The position numbers and the translations under genes were made by a program. Shown in pieces: positions 13,390 through 23,121 of a DNA stretch of 64,000 nt. The stretch comes from Mycobacterium sp. DL (lineage in GTDB: Bacteria > Actinomycetota > Actinomycetes > Mycobacteriales > Mycobacteriaceae): positions 1 through 64,000 of the forward strand of contig NZ_CP155796.1 in NCBI RefSeq assembly GCF_039729195.1, read 5' to 3'. Under the pieces are notes generated by a model. The model worked only from the letters and a program-made list of their open reading frames with translations, did not search any database and was not told the DNA's origin. How positions within the stretch are numbered: the stretch's first letter is position 1; every line of letters starts with the position of its first letter.

Positions 13390-14748
13390 TCAACACTCGA
13401 CGACGTTCAGCGCGAGGCCGCCCAACGACGTCTCCTTGTACTTGACCGCCATGTCGGCACCGGTGTCGCGCATGGTCTTGATGGCGGTGTCGAGGCTGAC
13501 GTGATGGGTGCCGTCGCCGCGCAGCGCCATCCGTGCGGCGGTGATCGCCTTCACCGATGCGACGGCGTTGCGTTCGATGCACGGGATCTGCACCAGGCCG
13601 CCGACGGGGTCGCAGGTGAGGCCGAGATTGTGTTCGATGCCGATCTCGGCGGCGTTCTCCACCTGCGCGGGCGAGCCGCCCAGTACCGCGGCCAGGCCGG
13701 CGGCGGCCATCGAGCACGCTGAGCCCACCTCCCCCTGGCAGCCGACCTCCGCCCCGGAGATCGATGCGTTCGCCTTGAACAACTGCCCGACCGCCGCGGC
13801 GGTCAGCAGGAACTCGACGACCCCGTCCTCCGTCGCGCCGGGCACGAACCGCCAGTAGAAGTGCAGAACGGCTGGGATGATGCCGGCAGCGCCGTTGGTG
13901 GGTGCGGTCACCACCCGGCCACCGGCCGCGTTCTCCTCGTTGACGGCCAGTGCCCAGACCGTGACCCAGTCCATCGCGTACAGCGGATCGGTGGGATCGG
14001 ATTCGACTGCCTTCGACAGTGCGTGGGCGCGGCGGCGTACGTGTAGAGCGCCGGGAAGCGTTCCGCCCGTTTCCAACCCGCGGTCCACACACTCGCGCAT
14101 GGCCGACCAGATCTTCAGCAGACGGTCCCGCAGGACCGCCTCGTGGCCGAGCGCCGCCTCGTTGCGAGACACCAGATGTGAGATGCTGCAACCGTTTTGC
14201 TCCGCCAACGAAACCAGGTCGGCGCCCGTGTGGAACGGAAAGGGCAGTACGGTGTCGTCGCGGGGACCTGCCGCCGCTTCCTCCTCGTCGACCACGAAAC
14301 CGCCGCCGACCGAGTAGTACACCCGGCGCTCGAGCAACGAGCCCTCGCCGTCGAACGCCTGGAAGACCATTCCGTTGCTATGAAAGTCCATGGCATGCAA
14401 CGAGAGAACGATATCGGTCGCCATCACGAACTCGATGTCCCGGTCACCGGCCAGGTGCAGCCGGTCGCCCGCCGCGACCGCCTCGACGCGCGCGTGGGCT
14501 GCTGTGGGATCCACCGTCTCCGGGTCACATCCCTCGAGGCCGAGCACGACAGCACCGGGGGTGCCGTGGCCGGCGCCGGTCGCTCCCAGCGAACCGAAAA
14601 GCTCGACCCGCAGCCGCGAGACCGCGGCCAGATTCCCGTCGGCGGCCAACGCGGCGACGAAGCGCCCGGCAGCCCGCATCGGACCGACGGTGTGTGAACT
14701 CGACGGCCCGATGCCGATCGAGAACAGATCGAACACCGAGACGGCCAC
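13390..14748 (-). CDS. sdaA: L-serine dehydratase (iron-sulfur, single chain)
   Basis: It deaminates L-serine to pyruvate using a [4Fe-4S] cluster. The 452-aa product has the N-terminal signature [13 protein letters not shown] and the cysteine-bearing segments [14 protein letters not shown] and [18 protein letters not shown] typical of the SdaA beta and alpha domains fused in one chain. The open frame extends far upstream, but GTG at 14748 yields the family N-terminus ([12 protein letters not shown]). cwsA lies 17 nt upstream on the same strand, so the two may be cotranscribed. M. tuberculosis does not have sdaA here. Confidence 0.95.
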   Translation of the reverse strand: MAVSVFDLFSIGIGPSSSHTVGPMRAAGRFVAALAADGNLAAVSRLRVELFGSLGATGAGHGTPGAVVLGLEGCDPETVDPTAAHARVEAVAAGDRLHLAGDRDIEFVMATDIVLSLHAMDFHSNGMVFQAFDGEGSLLERRVYYSVGGGFVVDEEEAAAGPRDDTVLPFPFHTGADLVSLAEQNGCSISHLVSRNEAALGHEAVLRDRLLKIWSAMRECVDRGLETGGTLPGALHVRRRAHALSKAVESDPTDPLYAMDWVTVWALAVNEENAAGGRVVTAPTNGAAGIIPAVLHFYWRFVPGATEDGVVEFLLTAAAVGQLFKANASISGAEVGCQGEVGSACSMAAAGLAAVLGGSPAQVENAAEIGIEHNLGLTCDPVGGLVQIPCIERNAVASVKAITAARMALRGDGTHHVSLDTAIKTMRDTGADMAVKYKETSLGGLALNVVEC

Positions 14749-14765
14749 GACCGGACCCCGCGGCG

Positions 14766-15200
14766 CTAGGGCTTGGGAGTGACGTCGACGCTGGGCGGCA
14801 GCGGTGACGGCTCCGGTTGCGACGAGCGGCGGATGATCGTGAACGCCGCGGCTCCCCCGGCCAGCGCCGCCACCCCGATACCGGCCAGCAGCAGGGGCCG
14901 ACGGCGGCCGCGGCTCCGGCGGGCCTTGCCGAATGCCTCGGGAAGGTTGGCCACCACCTCCTGCGCGGCCGACAACTCGGCGGCGATCGCGTCCTGCGCC
15001 GACGCCAAGTCGGCCTTCAGCTGTCGGGCGAGCCGGTCTCGGCGGTAGCGGTTTCCGACCCATGCCGCCGAGGAGCGCACCGAGTCGAACCCGACCCCCA
15101 GCGCTCCCCTGGTGACGTCGACAGGTCCGACGGCCGAGTACTTCAGGCCCCGACCGAGCCGTTGGCCCGGCGTCAATCGGTCGATGGTCTTGGAGCTCAT
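14766..15200 (-). CDS. cwsA: Cell wall synthesis protein CwsA (Rv0008c-like)
   Basis: CwsA is a small membrane protein of mycobacteria that interacts with Wag31 and CrgA and influences polar growth. The 144-aa product has a basic N-terminal part with the conserved [12 protein letters not shown], an Ala/Gln/Glu-rich likely coiled coil (about 60-90), a single membrane segment ([20 protein letters not shown]) and a short Pro-rich exterior tail ending [10 protein letters not shown]. These agree with Rv0008c from memory. ATG 15200 is preceded by GAAAGAGGTGGC. Confidence 0.88.
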   Translation of the reverse strand: MSSKTIDRLTPGQRLGRGLKYSAVGPVDVTRGALGVGFDSVRSSAAWVGNRYRRDRLARQLKADLASAQDAIAAELSAAQEVVANLPEAFGKARRSRGRRRPLLLAGIGVAALAGGAAAFTIIRRSSQPEPSPLPPSVDVTPKP

Positions 15201-15289
15201 ATGCCACCTCTTTCGGACGGACGGACGTCGCGCCTCCAGCCTGCCATCTACGCGCCCGCAAGGTGCCCCGGTTGGCGGGCAGACGCGGC

Positions 15290-15835
15290 GTGGCAGACTG
15301 GCTTCCCGTGACGAGTTCCATTCAGACAGCGACCGCGACCCTGCACACCAACCGCGGCGACATCAAGATCGCCCTGTTCGGAAACCACGCCCCCAAGACG
15401 GTGTCGAACTTCGTCGGGCTGGCCCAGGGCACCAAGGACTACAGCACCGAGAACGCCAGCGGCGGCTCGTCCGGACCCTTTTATGACGGCACGGTGTTCC
15501 ACCGGGTGATCGAAGGTTTCATGCTTCAGGGCGGTGACCCGACCGGCACCGGCCGCGGCGGACCGGGCTACCAGTTCGCCGACGAGTTCCACCCGGAGCT
15601 GCAGTTCGACAAGCCGTACCTGTTGGCGATGGCCAACGCCGGCCCAGGTACCAACGGCTCGCAGTTCTTCATCACGGTGGGCAAGACGCCGCACCTGAAC
15701 CGCAAGCACACGATCTTCGGTGAGGTCGTCGACGCCGAATCGCAGAAGGTCGTCGACGCCATCGCCACCACGGCAACAGACCGTAGTGACCGGCCCACCG
15801 AGGCCGTCGTGATCGAGTCGATCACCATCGCTTGA
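15290..15835 (+). CDS. ppiA: Peptidyl-prolyl cis-trans isomerase (cyclophilin) PpiA
   Basis: Cyclophilin that isomerises X-Pro bonds. The 181-aa product carries [33 protein letters not shown] and the [11 protein letters not shown] motif. Three in-frame GTG starts exist (15263, 15290, 15308). I chose 15290 because [10 protein letters not shown] parallels the M. tuberculosis PpiA start and gives nearly the same length. There is no signal peptide, so it is cytosolic. It is divergent from cwsA and convergent with the PH-domain gene, with a strong inverted repeat between. Confidence 0.95.
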   Translation: MADWLPVTSSIQTATATLHTNRGDIKIALFGNHAPKTVSNFVGLAQGTKDYSTENASGGSSGPFYDGTVFHRVIEGFMLQGGDPTGTGRGGPGYQFADEFHPELQFDKPYLLAMANAGPGTNGSQFFITVGKTPHLNRKHTIFGEVVDAESQKVVDAIATTATDRSDRPTEAVVIESITIA

Positions 15836-15841
15836 TCCCGC

Positions 15842-15898
15842 CGGAATTGCATTCCAGCAGCAGGAGTTCGAGAAACGCCCTGCTGGAATGCAATTCCG
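15842..15898. terminator. Perfect 19-bp inverted repeat between convergent genes
   Basis: CGGAATTGCATTCCAGCAG (15842-15860) and its exact reverse complement (15880-15898) flank a 19-nt loop, 6 nt after the ppiA stop and 3 nt before the end of the opposite gene. There is no T-tract on either side. The position suggests a bidirectional terminator, which in mycobacteria often lacks a U-run. Each arm also contains the small palindrome GGAAT-TGC-ATTCC. Confidence 0.7.
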
Positions 15899-15901
15899 CG
15901 G

Positions 15902-16327
15902 CTAGTTACCGGGGGCGAACCCGGCGTCGCTGAGCGCGTCGAGCACCTGAAGCGGGTCGGTGCCGAGGTCCCAGCGACTGAGCACCAGCAGCCGGTCATC
16001 GGTGGTGTCGATTTCCAGCAGACGCACTTTGCGCCCGATGCGACGGAACTCGGTGATCCGGATCAGCTTGATGTCGGCGTGTCCGAGTTCTCGTGTGCGC
16101 CAGAAACCGCGGACCACGAGGGTCTCACCGGAGATTGCCAGTTTCGGCCGTGAGCGCCACGACATGAGCGCGAACATCAGCAAACCCACCGCGGCAATGC
16201 CGACCAGAGCGCGTCCCGGCGGGTCTGTGACCAGCGTCACAGCCCCGAAAGCGAGGACGACCCCGAGAAAGCCGGCACCGACGATGCCCGGCGTCGGCGG
16301 ACTCCACTCAGTTTGCTGAACGGACAA
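15902..16327 (-). CDS. PH-domain membrane protein (Rv0010c-like)
   Basis: The 141-aa product has two N-terminal membrane segments (about 15-34 and 38-56) followed by a bacterial PH-like domain (about 62-140) with ISGETLVVRGFWRT and LLVLSRWDLGTDPLQVLDAL. It corresponds to Rv0010c by position and sequence pattern. The function is unknown. The start is TTG at 16327, giving MSVQQTEW, close to the M. tuberculosis start MQQTAW. No better ATG is available. Confidence 0.85.
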   Translation of the reverse strand: MSVQQTEWSPPTPGIVGAGFLGVVLAFGAVTLVTDPPGRALVGIAAVGLLMFALMSWRSRPKLAISGETLVVRGFWRTRELGHADIKLIRITEFRRIGRKVRLLEIDTTDDRLLVLSRWDLGTDPLQVLDALSDAGFAPGN

Positions 16328-16356
16328 TTCACACCCTCCTACCGTGGCTGATGGGG

Positions 16357-16365
16357 TTATCCACA
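16357..16365 (+). promoter_or_regulatory. Perfect consensus DnaA box upstream of the Rv0010c-like gene
   Basis: TTATCCACA, an exact consensus DnaA box, lies 30 nt upstream of the TTG start of the PH-domain gene, inside the 149-nt gap below crgA. It is one of only two perfect boxes I saw near the origin in this window. A role as regulator or titration site is inference. Confidence 0.5.
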
Positions 16366-16447
16366 GGTGCTATCCCCAATGGGGATGAATCACATCCATG
16401 TGATCTGGTGACCACCCGGTTGCGGACAGGCGAACGCCAGGCAGCGA

Positions 16448-16461
16448 GAATGAATTCATTC
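16448..16461. repeat. 14-bp perfect palindrome downstream of crgA
   Basis: GAATGAATTCATTC is its own reverse complement. It lies 15 nt past the crgA stop on the minus strand and upstream of the PH-domain gene. It may be a protein-binding site for the PH-domain gene promoter. There is no G/C-rich stem or T-run, so a terminator role is unlikely. Confidence 0.4.
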
Positions 16462-16476
16462 CGCGGCAGTTCGGGG

Positions 16477-16758
16477 TCAACGCCAGCGCATCGTGAGCAG
16501 CAGCCCGGTGATCATGAAAGCAAACGCGATGGCGTAGTTCCACACGTTGAGGTCGGACATCCACTGCAGGAAGTTCGGCACGTCGGGTCCGCTGCCGGCC
16601 AACTGGAAGACGATCAACCACGCCAGCCCGATCAGCATCAGCCCGCAGAAGAGAACCACGAACCAGGTGCCCGACTGGCCGGCTTTGACCTTCACCGGAG
16701 TCCGGCTCACCGGGTTGATGGTGAAGTCGTTCTTCTTGCGGACCTTGGACTTGGGCAT
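16477..16758 (-). CDS. crgA: Cell division protein CrgA
   Basis: CrgA is a small septal membrane protein of actinobacteria that helps recruit PBP3 and other divisome parts. The 93-aa product has a basic N-terminus ([12 protein letters not shown]) and two membrane helices (about 31-53 and 73-90) separated by a short loop with [15 protein letters not shown], and ends MRWR. This is the family pattern and usual size. It is divergent from the DUF881 gene across a 93-nt gap, matching Rv0011c/Rv0012. Confidence 0.95.
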   Translation of the reverse strand: MPKSKVRKKNDFTINPVSRTPVKVKAGQSGTWFVVLFCGLMLIGLAWLIVFQLAGSGPDVPNFLQWMSDLNVWNYAIAFAFMITGLLLTMRWR

Positions 16759-16851
16759 GCGTACCTTCGGACGATCGGCGTCGCCAGTGCGACGATGTGT
16801 ACGGGAAAGCCTAACTCAGCCCCCTTGGCCATCTCACCAGGAGACGACAGG

Positions 16852-17607
16852 ATGGACGACCACAAGGGTCGACCCAGATCGGCGTGGCGATTTGGTGTCC
16901 CTGTCGTGTGCGTGGCCGCGGGACTGCTGTTGGGAGCGACTCACAGTGTCTCGGGGGGCGACGAGATCCGCCGCAGCGACGCGCCCCGCCTGGTCGATCT
17001 CGTTCGCGAGGCCCAGCAGTCCGTCGACCGGCTGACCTCGGACCGCGATGCCCTGGACAGCCGGGTCGACAATCACCACGGCGGTTCGTCGGGCACTGAC
17101 CTGGCGCTGACCGCGATCACCGAGCGGGCCGACGCATTGGCCGGGCAGGCCGGCCTGGTGCCGATGCGGGGTCCCGGTCTGGTGGTCACCCTCACCGACG
17201 CCCAGCGCGACGCCGAGGGCCGGTTCCCGCGCGACGCCTCCCCCGACGACCTGGTCGTGCACCAACAGGACATCCAGGCTGTCCTCACCGCGCTGTGGAG
17301 CGCGGGCGCCGAGGGCATCCAGATGCAGGACCAGCGAATCATTGCGACGTCGGCACCACGGTGCGTGGGAAACACGTTGTTGCTCAACGGCCGAACCTAC
17401 AGTCCGCCGTACGTCATCTCCGCGGTCGGTGATGCCGCAGCCATGGAGGAGGCGTTGGCTGCGGCGCCTCTGGTGACGCTCTACAAGCGGTACGCGGCCC
17501 GGTTTGGTCTGGGCTACACCGAAGAGGTGCGCGACGTCGAACTGGTGGGCTACCAGCAGCCTGTCCGGATGAGCTTCGCCAGCCCGATCGGCCCACTCGG
17601 CTACTAA
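16852..17607 (+). CDS. DUF881 secreted or membrane-anchored protein (Rv0012-like)
   Basis: The 251-aa product has an N-terminal hydrophobic signal/anchor (about 13-32), a predicted coiled coil (about 48-75) and the DUF881 domain with GPGLVVTLTDA, ALWSAGAEGIQMQDQRI and SPPYVISAVGD. It resembles Rv0012, also divergent from crgA. DUF881 proteins are found next to division genes in Gram-positives, so an envelope or division role is plausible but unproven. ATG 16852 is chosen because CAGGAGACGACAGG precedes it; the frame is open further up but without family similarity. Confidence 0.88.
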   Translation: MDDHKGRPRSAWRFGVPVVCVAAGLLLGATHSVSGGDEIRRSDAPRLVDLVREAQQSVDRLTSDRDALDSRVDNHHGGSSGTDLALTAITERADALAGQAGLVPMRGPGLVVTLTDAQRDAEGRFPRDASPDDLVVHQQDIQAVLTALWSAGAEGIQMQDQRIIATSAPRCVGNTLLLNGRTYSPPYVISAVGDAAAMEEALAAAPLVTLYKRYAARFGLGYTEEVRDVELVGYQQPVRMSFASPIGPLGY

Positions 17608-18018
17608 ATTGACGGTGCAGCAAAAGTAGCTGAGCACTGCACGGAACCGCCTGGTGCTGCTATACATAGCGTAGCTGGGCAACAAAACTCCCCGGCAGTG
17701 CCGATATCGGTCCGAGAGGCGGACAGTTTATGCAGGGTGTGTCGTGGTGGATAGATGAGATTCGCGTTAGCTCGTACTTGTGGTCAGCAAACGTCAAGCT
17801 GAGGATTGAACATGCCGATGTCACAGAGAGACGAGTCGACCTAAACACCAGCCGCCAGATAAGCAATGAGAGCGACGGCAGCGGTCAAGTCAGACACGAG
17901 GCCCGGTACCTACACCGCGGACGCGGCGTAGTCACGGATTCTGCAGTGACTGCTGACCTCTAGTGGCAACCGGAAGGCATTTAGGCCTGCGCGATCGAGA
18001 CATAACCTAAGGACCCGA
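17608..18018. other. 411-nt stretch without a convincing gene
   Basis: This gap between the DUF881 gene and the PE-PPE hydrolase has a lower G+C than its neighbours and no ORF with recognisable features. A short palindrome, CCGATATCGG, lies at 17701-17710. AAGGA at 18009-18013 is the ribosome site of the following gene. A 77-codon frame at 17730-17963 has no ribosome site and a composition unlike a real protein. In M. tuberculosis the two flanking backbone genes are adjacent, so this is part of an insertion. Confidence 0.6.
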
Positions 18019-19251
18019 ATGATTTGTCAGCGACAGCGAGATCTCATAGCGAGCCTCGTCGCGATGTCCGTGCCGGTCGTGTTTGCGCTGTCGTCCGCAC
18101 CGCTGGCCATCGCCGCGACTGTATTGGCCGCCGAGGGCACAACGCGGCAAAGCGGCGAAGCGCAGACGGCATTTCAAGGCGCATTCTGCGAGCTGAACAC
18201 TTGCTCCTCCCTCGGCACTGGACCTGGCACCGCGACTGTGAGCGGTCAGCAGATTCAGTCGGGAGTCGACAACACCCCAGGCGATATCATCCTGCTCGGT
18301 TACTCGCTAGGTGCAATGGGCGTATACGACCGTCTCCGGGTCTGGGGGAACCGGCCGGAACTGGCACCCAATCCAGAGCGGGTGGTGCTCGTCGTCACGT
18401 ACGGAAACCCCGAGAATAAATTCGGCGGCAACCAACGCATGAGATTGGGCGCGGGCATTCCTGACGGGCAGCCGTACCGGCATCTGGACATTGTGGCGCA
18501 GTACGATGCTGTGGCAGACCGCCCTACTCGCTTCGGCTTCTACTCGTTAGTGAACGTCGCCGCCTCGCGGCATTTCGCCTACTTCGACGAGGTCGTCGAC
18601 ATCAACGATCCGAACAACCTGGTTTTCCAAGAGGGAAACACAACCTACATGCTGATTCCGGCGGAGACGCTGCCCATGCTGAACTGGGTACGACCATTCG
18701 TCTCCGAAGAGCGCCTGGCTGAACTCGACGCGCGGTACCGGCCGCTGGTCGAGCGCGATTACGACCGGCCCGATTACATCGCGCAGGGTGAAGGCGCCGA
18801 CTGGGGCAACGGCAACCCGCCACCGAGCGTGTCGGGCGCCGGCCAGCAAGAAGCCCGGCTGTCCGACGATGCCGAAAGCCTCACCGACACAACGGTAGTC
18901 GAGAATGAGGCGAACGCGCGCACCACGAGTTCGGTGCGCACCGTCGAGGAGACTGACGAGATAATCGACGACACGCAACCGGAGGAGGCCACGGTCGATT
19001 CCGACGAGGACGGCGATGCCTCCGCCGACGAGAGCGCGACCGGCGACGAGGACGTTGAGAGCGACTCCGGGTCCGAGTCGCTGACGTCGACCGACGGTGA
19101 CGACGACAAGAACGACCGCGGTGACGACGACAAGAACGACCGCGGTGACGACGACAAGAGCGACAAGAGCACCAAGCGTGACGATGACAAGAGCGACGCG
19201 AGCGACAAGAGCGACGCGAGCGACAGCGGAGCCTCCTCAGAAGCAGCCTGA
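18019..19251 (+). CDS. Secreted PE-PPE domain serine hydrolase with acidic tail
   Basis: The 410-aa product has an N-terminal signal-like segment (about 10-35) and an alpha/beta hydrolase domain of the PE-PPE type. The nucleophile elbow is GYSLG with Ser96. Asp163 or Asp167 (QYDAVADRP) and His185 (SRHFAYFD) fit the remaining triad. From about residue 260 the protein becomes a low-complexity Asp/Ser/Lys tail. Family members act as esterases/lipases in mycobacteria; the substrate is unknown here. There is no PE or PPE domain at the N-terminus. AAGGA precedes the ATG. It interrupts a conserved backbone block. Confidence 0.82.
   Translation: MICQRQRDLIASLVAMSVPVVFALSSAPLAIAATVLAAEGTTRQSGEAQTAFQGAFCELNTCSSLGTGPGTATVSGQQIQSGVDNTPGDIILLGYSLGAMGVYDRLRVWGNRPELAPNPERVVLVVTYGNPENKFGGNQRMRLGAGIPDGQPYRHLDIVAQYDAVADRPTRFGFYSLVNVAASRHFAYFDEVVDINDPNNLVFQEGNTTYMLIPAETLPMLNWVRPFVSEERLAELDARYRPLVERDYDRPDYIAQGEGADWGNGNPPPSVSGAGQQEARLSDDAESLTDTTVVENEANARTTSSVRTVEETDEIIDDTQPEEATVDSDEDGDASADESATGDEDVESDSGSESLTSTDGDDDKNDRGDDDKNDRGDDDKSDKSTKRDDDKSDASDKSDASDSGASSEAA
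19096..19167 (+). repeat. 24-bp tandem repeat in the hydrolase tail
   Basis: Three near-identical copies of a 24-nt unit starting GGTGACGACGACAAG begin at 19096, 19120 and 19144, encoding GDDDKNDR repeats. The third copy diverges at its end. Such short in-frame repeats can change copy number by slippage. Confidence 0.85.
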
Positions 19252-19290
19252 CATCTGAGAAGGGAAACCCCTGGCGGTAGCCTGTCTGGC

Positions 19291-19956
19291 ATGCAGGTGT
19301 TGGTCGTCGACAACTACGACAGCTTCGTGTTCAACCTGGTCCAGTACCTGGGCCAGCTCGGCGTGGACGCGAAGGTCTGGCGCAACGACGACGACCGGTT
19401 GTCCGACGAGGTCAGCGTCGCCGAAGAGTTCGACGGTGTGCTGCTCAGCCCCGGACCGGGCACGCCCGAGCGGGCCGGTGCCTCCATCCCGCTGGTCCAC
19501 GCGTGTGCCACCGCAGGCACTCCCCTACTCGGTGTGTGCCTGGGGCACCAGGCCATCGGGGTGGCATTCGGCGGCACCGTCGATCGCGCGCCCGAACTGC
19601 TGCACGGCAAGACCAGCACCGTCCACCACTCGAATGCCGGTGTGCTGAAAGGCCTCCCGGATCCGTTCACCGCGACGCGGTACCACTCGTTGACGATATT
19701 GCCCGATACGGTGCCTGCCGAACTCGAGGTGACCGCGCGGACCGAAGGCGGCGTCATCATGGGTGTACGCCACGTCGACCTACCGATCCACGGTGTGCAG
19801 TTCCACCCCGAATCGATCCTCACCGAAGGCGGGCATCGAATGCTCGCCAACTGGCTTGCCTACTGCGGTGCAGCGCCCGCCGAGGAACTCGTCCGTCGCC
19901 TCGAGGATGAGGTGGCCGGCGCGGTGCAGGCCGCTACGACGCGAAGTTCAGCGTGA
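19291..19956 (+). CDS. trpG: Glutamine amidotransferase of anthranilate/aminodeoxychorismate synthase (component II)
   Basis: It supplies ammonia from glutamine to chorismate-using synthases for tryptophan or folate. The 221-aa class I amidotransferase has the nucleophile Cys in GVCLGHQA, the oxyanion PGPGTP and the catalytic HPES near residue 173. It matches Rv0013 (trpG, also called pabA). It starts with ATG 19291, close behind a TAGCCT-like -10, so the message could be leaderless. The 3' end overlaps the 3' end of pknB by 23 nt (19934-19956), an unusual convergent overlap. Confidence 0.94.
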   Translation: MQVLVVDNYDSFVFNLVQYLGQLGVDAKVWRNDDDRLSDEVSVAEEFDGVLLSPGPGTPERAGASIPLVHACATAGTPLLGVCLGHQAIGVAFGGTVDRAPELLHGKTSTVHHSNAGVLKGLPDPFTATRYHSLTILPDTVPAELEVTARTEGGVIMGVRHVDLPIHGVQFHPESILTEGGHRMLANWLAYCGAAPAEELVRRLEDEVAGAVQAATTRSSA

Positions 19957-21811
19957 TCCTGGCGCCGAAGGTCACATCGGAGCCGGCCGCCGGGCTCTGA
20001 TTCACCACGGCGTTGGTGCGTTGACCGCTGTTCTGCACGTCGCCGCCCTTGTCGAGGACGCCGGTCCAGCCCAGCGCACGCAGCCGAGGCTCGGCGTCGG
20101 TCCAGAACATCCCGGACAGGTCGGGCATCACGAACTGGTTGCCCCGCGACACCTGGATCTGGATGAGGGTGTCCTCCGGAACAGTCTGGGCGACAGCGGG
20201 ATCGGTGCCCAGTACCTGGCCTGCGGTGGTGGTGCTGTCCACCTCGACCGGTACCGAGTTCGCGAATCCGGATGCCGAGAGGATCTGCTGACAGACCGCC
20301 ACGGTCTGGCCGACACAGTCGGGCACCGCCGCCGTCGCCGGCCCGGTTCCGACGACGACGGTGATCTCGTTGGTGATCGCCGAGGTCTGGTTGGCCGGCG
20401 GCACCGTCGACAGCACCCGGTCGCGCTGCTCGGGGAGCGAGGCGGACGCGGTGCGCCGGAACCGCTCGAAGCCGGCGTCGGTGAGTTCCTGGACCGCGTC
20501 GGCGTAACTCAGACCGGAGACGTCGGGCACCTCACGCTGCTCGGGTCCGGTCGAGACGTTGAGAGTGATCTCGTCGCCCGCCGCGACGGACGCGTTGGCC
20601 GCGGGATCAGTGCTGATCACGTGATCGGGTGGCACCTCGGAGTCCGGGTTGCGCTGCAGCGTGGTCGTGAACCCGAGGTTCTGCAGTGCGGCGATCGCGT
20701 CGTCGGACACCTGACCGCTGACATCGGGAACCTGCACGTCGCGGGTCTCTCCGCCGAATGAGTTGATCGCGATGGTGACCACGACGGTGAGCACGGCCAG
20801 AATCGCCACCGCCGCCAGCCAGCGTCCGACCGAACCGCGCCGCGCGCGTTCTTCGTAGCGTGGTTGGTGGCGCCCCACCTGGTCGAGTTGTTCGGTGCGA
20901 CCGTCGGACGTTCCCGCGGACAGCAGCGACGTCCGTTCGGCATCGGTGAAGATCTTCGGCGCATCCGGTGTCTCGCCGCTGTGCACCTTGACCAGATCGG
21001 CGCGCATCTCGGCGGCGGTCTGGTAGCGGTTGTCGGGGTTCTTGGCCAACGCCTTGAGCACGACGGCGTCGAGTTCGGGGGAGATGCCGCTGTAGCGCTC
21101 CGACGGCGGGACCGGGTCCTCCCGGACATGCTGGTAGGCCACGGCGACGGGGGAGTCACCAACAAAAGGGGGCTCGCCGGTGAGCATTTCGTAGAGCACA
21201 CAGCCCAGCGAGTACACGTCGGAACGGGCGTCGACCTTCACGCCGCGGGCCTGTTCGGGCGACAGGTACTGCGCGGTGCCGATCACGGCCGCGGTCTGCG
21301 TGACGGGGTTGGCGGCATCGGCCAGCGCGCGGGCGATGCCGAAGTCCATCACCTTCACCGCGCCGGTCTTGCTGATCATGATGTTGGCGGGTTTGACGTC
21401 ACGGTGGATGATGCCGTGCTGGTGGCTGAAGTTCAGTGCCTGGCAGGCGTCGGCGATCACCTCGATGGCGCGTTGTGTCGGCATCGGGCCCTCGCCGTGC
21501 ACGATGTCGCGCAGGGTCACGCCGTCGACGTACTCCATCACGATGTAGGGCAGCGGCCCCGTCGACGTCTCCGCCTCGCCCGTGTCGTACACCGCGACGA
21601 TCGCGGGGTGGTTCAGCGCCGCCGCGTTCTGCGCTTCCCGGCGGAACCGGAGATAGAAACTCGGGTCGCGGGCCAGGTCGGCGCGCAGCACCTTGATCGC
21701 GACGTCGCGGTGTAGCCGCAGGTCGCGTGCCATGTGGACTTCGGACATTCCGCCGAAACCCAGGATCTCGCCGACTTCGTAGCGGTCGGAAAGGTGCTGT
21801 GGGGTTGTCAT
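19934..21811 (-). CDS. pknB: Serine/threonine protein kinase PknB with four PASTA domains
   Basis: PknB controls cell shape, division and peptidoglycan synthesis. The 625-aa product has an N-terminal kinase domain (about 11-275) with Gly-rich GFGGMSEV, Lys40, HRDVKPAN (Asp138), DFG (156-158) and activation-loop Thr171 and Thr173. A juxtamembrane stretch, one membrane helix (about 332-353) and four extracellular PASTA repeats starting near VPDVSG or equivalent (VPDCVG, MPDLSG) follow. The last gene of the fhaA-pknB operon, it overlaps pknA by 4 nt (ATGA). Confidence 0.98.
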   Translation of the reverse strand: MTTPQHLSDRYEVGEILGFGGMSEVHMARDLRLHRDVAIKVLRADLARDPSFYLRFRREAQNAAALNHPAIVAVYDTGEAETSTGPLPYIVMEYVDGVTLRDIVHGEGPMPTQRAIEVIADACQALNFSHQHGIIHRDVKPANIMISKTGAVKVMDFGIARALADAANPVTQTAAVIGTAQYLSPEQARGVKVDARSDVYSLGCVLYEMLTGEPPFVGDSPVAVAYQHVREDPVPPSERYSGISPELDAVVLKALAKNPDNRYQTAAEMRADLVKVHSGETPDAPKIFTDAERTSLLSAGTSDGRTEQLDQVGRHQPRYEERARRGSVGRWLAAVAILAVLTVVVTIAINSFGGETRDVQVPDVSGQVSDDAIAALQNLGFTTTLQRNPDSEVPPDHVISTDPAANASVAAGDEITLNVSTGPEQREVPDVSGLSYADAVQELTDAGFERFRRTASASLPEQRDRVLSTVPPANQTSAITNEITVVVGTGPATAAVPDCVGQTVAVCQQILSASGFANSVPVEVDSTTTAGQVLGTDPAVAQTVPEDTLIQIQVSRGNQFVMPDLSGMFWTDAEPRLRALGWTGVLDKGGDVQNSGQRTNAVVNQSPAAGSDVTFGARITLNFAS

Positions 21812-23121
21812 CGCCGTATCTGTTCTGAGGGCCGTATCTGTTCTGAGGCCGTGAGGTGCCGCGGCACCGCGGGAGCGGCGCTGTCGAGGTGTCGTGATAC
21901 CCAGTATCCGGGCGCGCCATCGCCGCCCGTTCCGATCGGGGCTGCAGCGGGTGTCTCCGGCGGCGCGACCTCGGATGTCGGGGTTTCGGTGACGGTGGGC
22001 GGCGGGGTGCTGTCCCTGCGGTCCTGCGCGTTGAGCACGATCAGGATCGCGATCACGATGGCCAACGCCCCGAGCACGCCCGCGGCCCACAGCAGCGCAC
22101 GCTGGCCGGAGGAGAACGTGCGTCTCGCCGGCGGTGCCGAGCGGTGTTGGCTTCCTGCGTTACGGGGGCGCGCTGCGGTGGCGGGGGCGCGGCCTGTGAC
22201 GTCGGCGGAGCGCTGCTGGATCGCCGGCGGCACCGCGGTGGGGGCGGCGCGTCCCAGCGACGGAGCGGCGTTGGGTCTGGGGGGGCGCCGGCCGGAGCGG
22301 ACGGCGGCGACGGCGTCAGCGAACGGCCCACCGGACTTGTAGCGCATCCCGGGGTTCTTGACGAGCGTGATCTCGATCAGCTCGCGGACGTTCGGCGGCA
22401 GGTCGGCGGGCAGCGGGGGAGGGTTCTCCTTGATGTGCTTCATCGCGACGGTCAGCGCGCCGTCTCCGGTGAACGGCCGCTTGCCCGAGACGGATTCGTA
22501 GCCGACAACACCCAGCGCGTACACATCGCTGGCCGCGGTCGCGTCGTGCCCGAGAGCCTGTTCGGGCGCGATGTACTGGGCGGTGCCCATCACCATGCCG
22601 GTCTGGGTGACGGGCGCGGCGTCGACGGCCTTGGCGATGCCGAAGTCGGTGAGCTTCACCTGACCGGTGGGGGTGATCAGGATGTTTCCCGGTTTCACGT
22701 CGCGGTGCACCAGCCCCGCGGTGTGGGCGACCTGCAGCGCACGGCCGGTCTGCTCGAGCATGTCCAGCGCATGCCGCAACGACAGTCTTCCGGTCCGCTT
22801 GATCACCGAGTTCAACGGCTCACCGTTGACCAGTTCCATCACCAGGTAGGCGGTGCGGCCTTCACCGTCGATGTCGGTCTCGCCGTAGTCGTACACGCCG
22901 GCGATGCCTGGATGGTTGAGCATCGCGACGGTGCGCGCCTCGGCCCGGAACCGCTCGACGAACTCCGCGTCGGTCGAGTATTCGGCCTTGAGCACCTTGA
23001 TCGCGACACGACGGCCCAGTCGGGAATCGACGCCCTCCCAGACCTGGCCCATGCCGCCGGTGGCGATCAGCCGTTGCAGCCGGTAACGAGCGGACAGGGT
23101 GACACCAACGCGCGGACTCAT
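21808..23121 (-). CDS. pknA: Serine/threonine protein kinase PknA
   Basis: PknA works with PknB on division and cell-wall proteins. The 437-aa product has a kinase domain (about 12-275) with Gly-rich TGGMGQVW, Lys42, [14 protein letters not shown] and an activation loop [12 protein letters not shown], then a Pro/Arg-rich linker, one membrane helix ([16 protein letters not shown]) and a short Pro/Thr-rich exterior tail without PASTA repeats. ATG 23121 overlaps the pbpA stop, and its own stop overlaps the pknB start, so the three are translationally coupled. Confidence 0.98.
   Translation of the reverse strand: MSPRVGVTLSARYRLQRLIATGGMGQVWEGVDSRLGRRVAIKVLKAEYSTDAEFVERFRAEARTVAMLNHPGIAGVYDYGETDIDGEGRTAYLVMELVNGEPLNSVIKRTGRLSLRHALDMLEQTGRALQVAHTAGLVHRDVKPGNILITPTGQVKLTDFGIAKAVDAAPVTQTGMVMGTAQYIAPEQALGHDATAASDVYALGVVGYESVSGKRPFTGDGALTVAMKHIKENPPPLPADLPPNVRELIEITLVKNPGMRYKSGGPFADAVAAVRSGRRPPRPNAAPSLGRAAPTAVPPAIQQRSADVTGRAPATAARPRNAGSQHRSAPPARRTFSSGQRALLWAAGVLGALAIVIAILIVLNAQDRRDSTPPPTVTETPTSEVAPPETPAAAPIGTGGDGAPGYWVSRHLDSAAPAVPRHLTASEQIRPSEQIRR

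Noticed and set aside
16352..16851. N-terminal extension of the DUF881 gene
   Set aside because: It overlaps crgA on the other strand and lacks any family similarity; ATG 16852 has the ribosome site.
17730..17963. 77-codon open frame before the PE-PPE hydrolase
   Set aside because: No ribosome site, no recognisable features, and composition unlike a protein.
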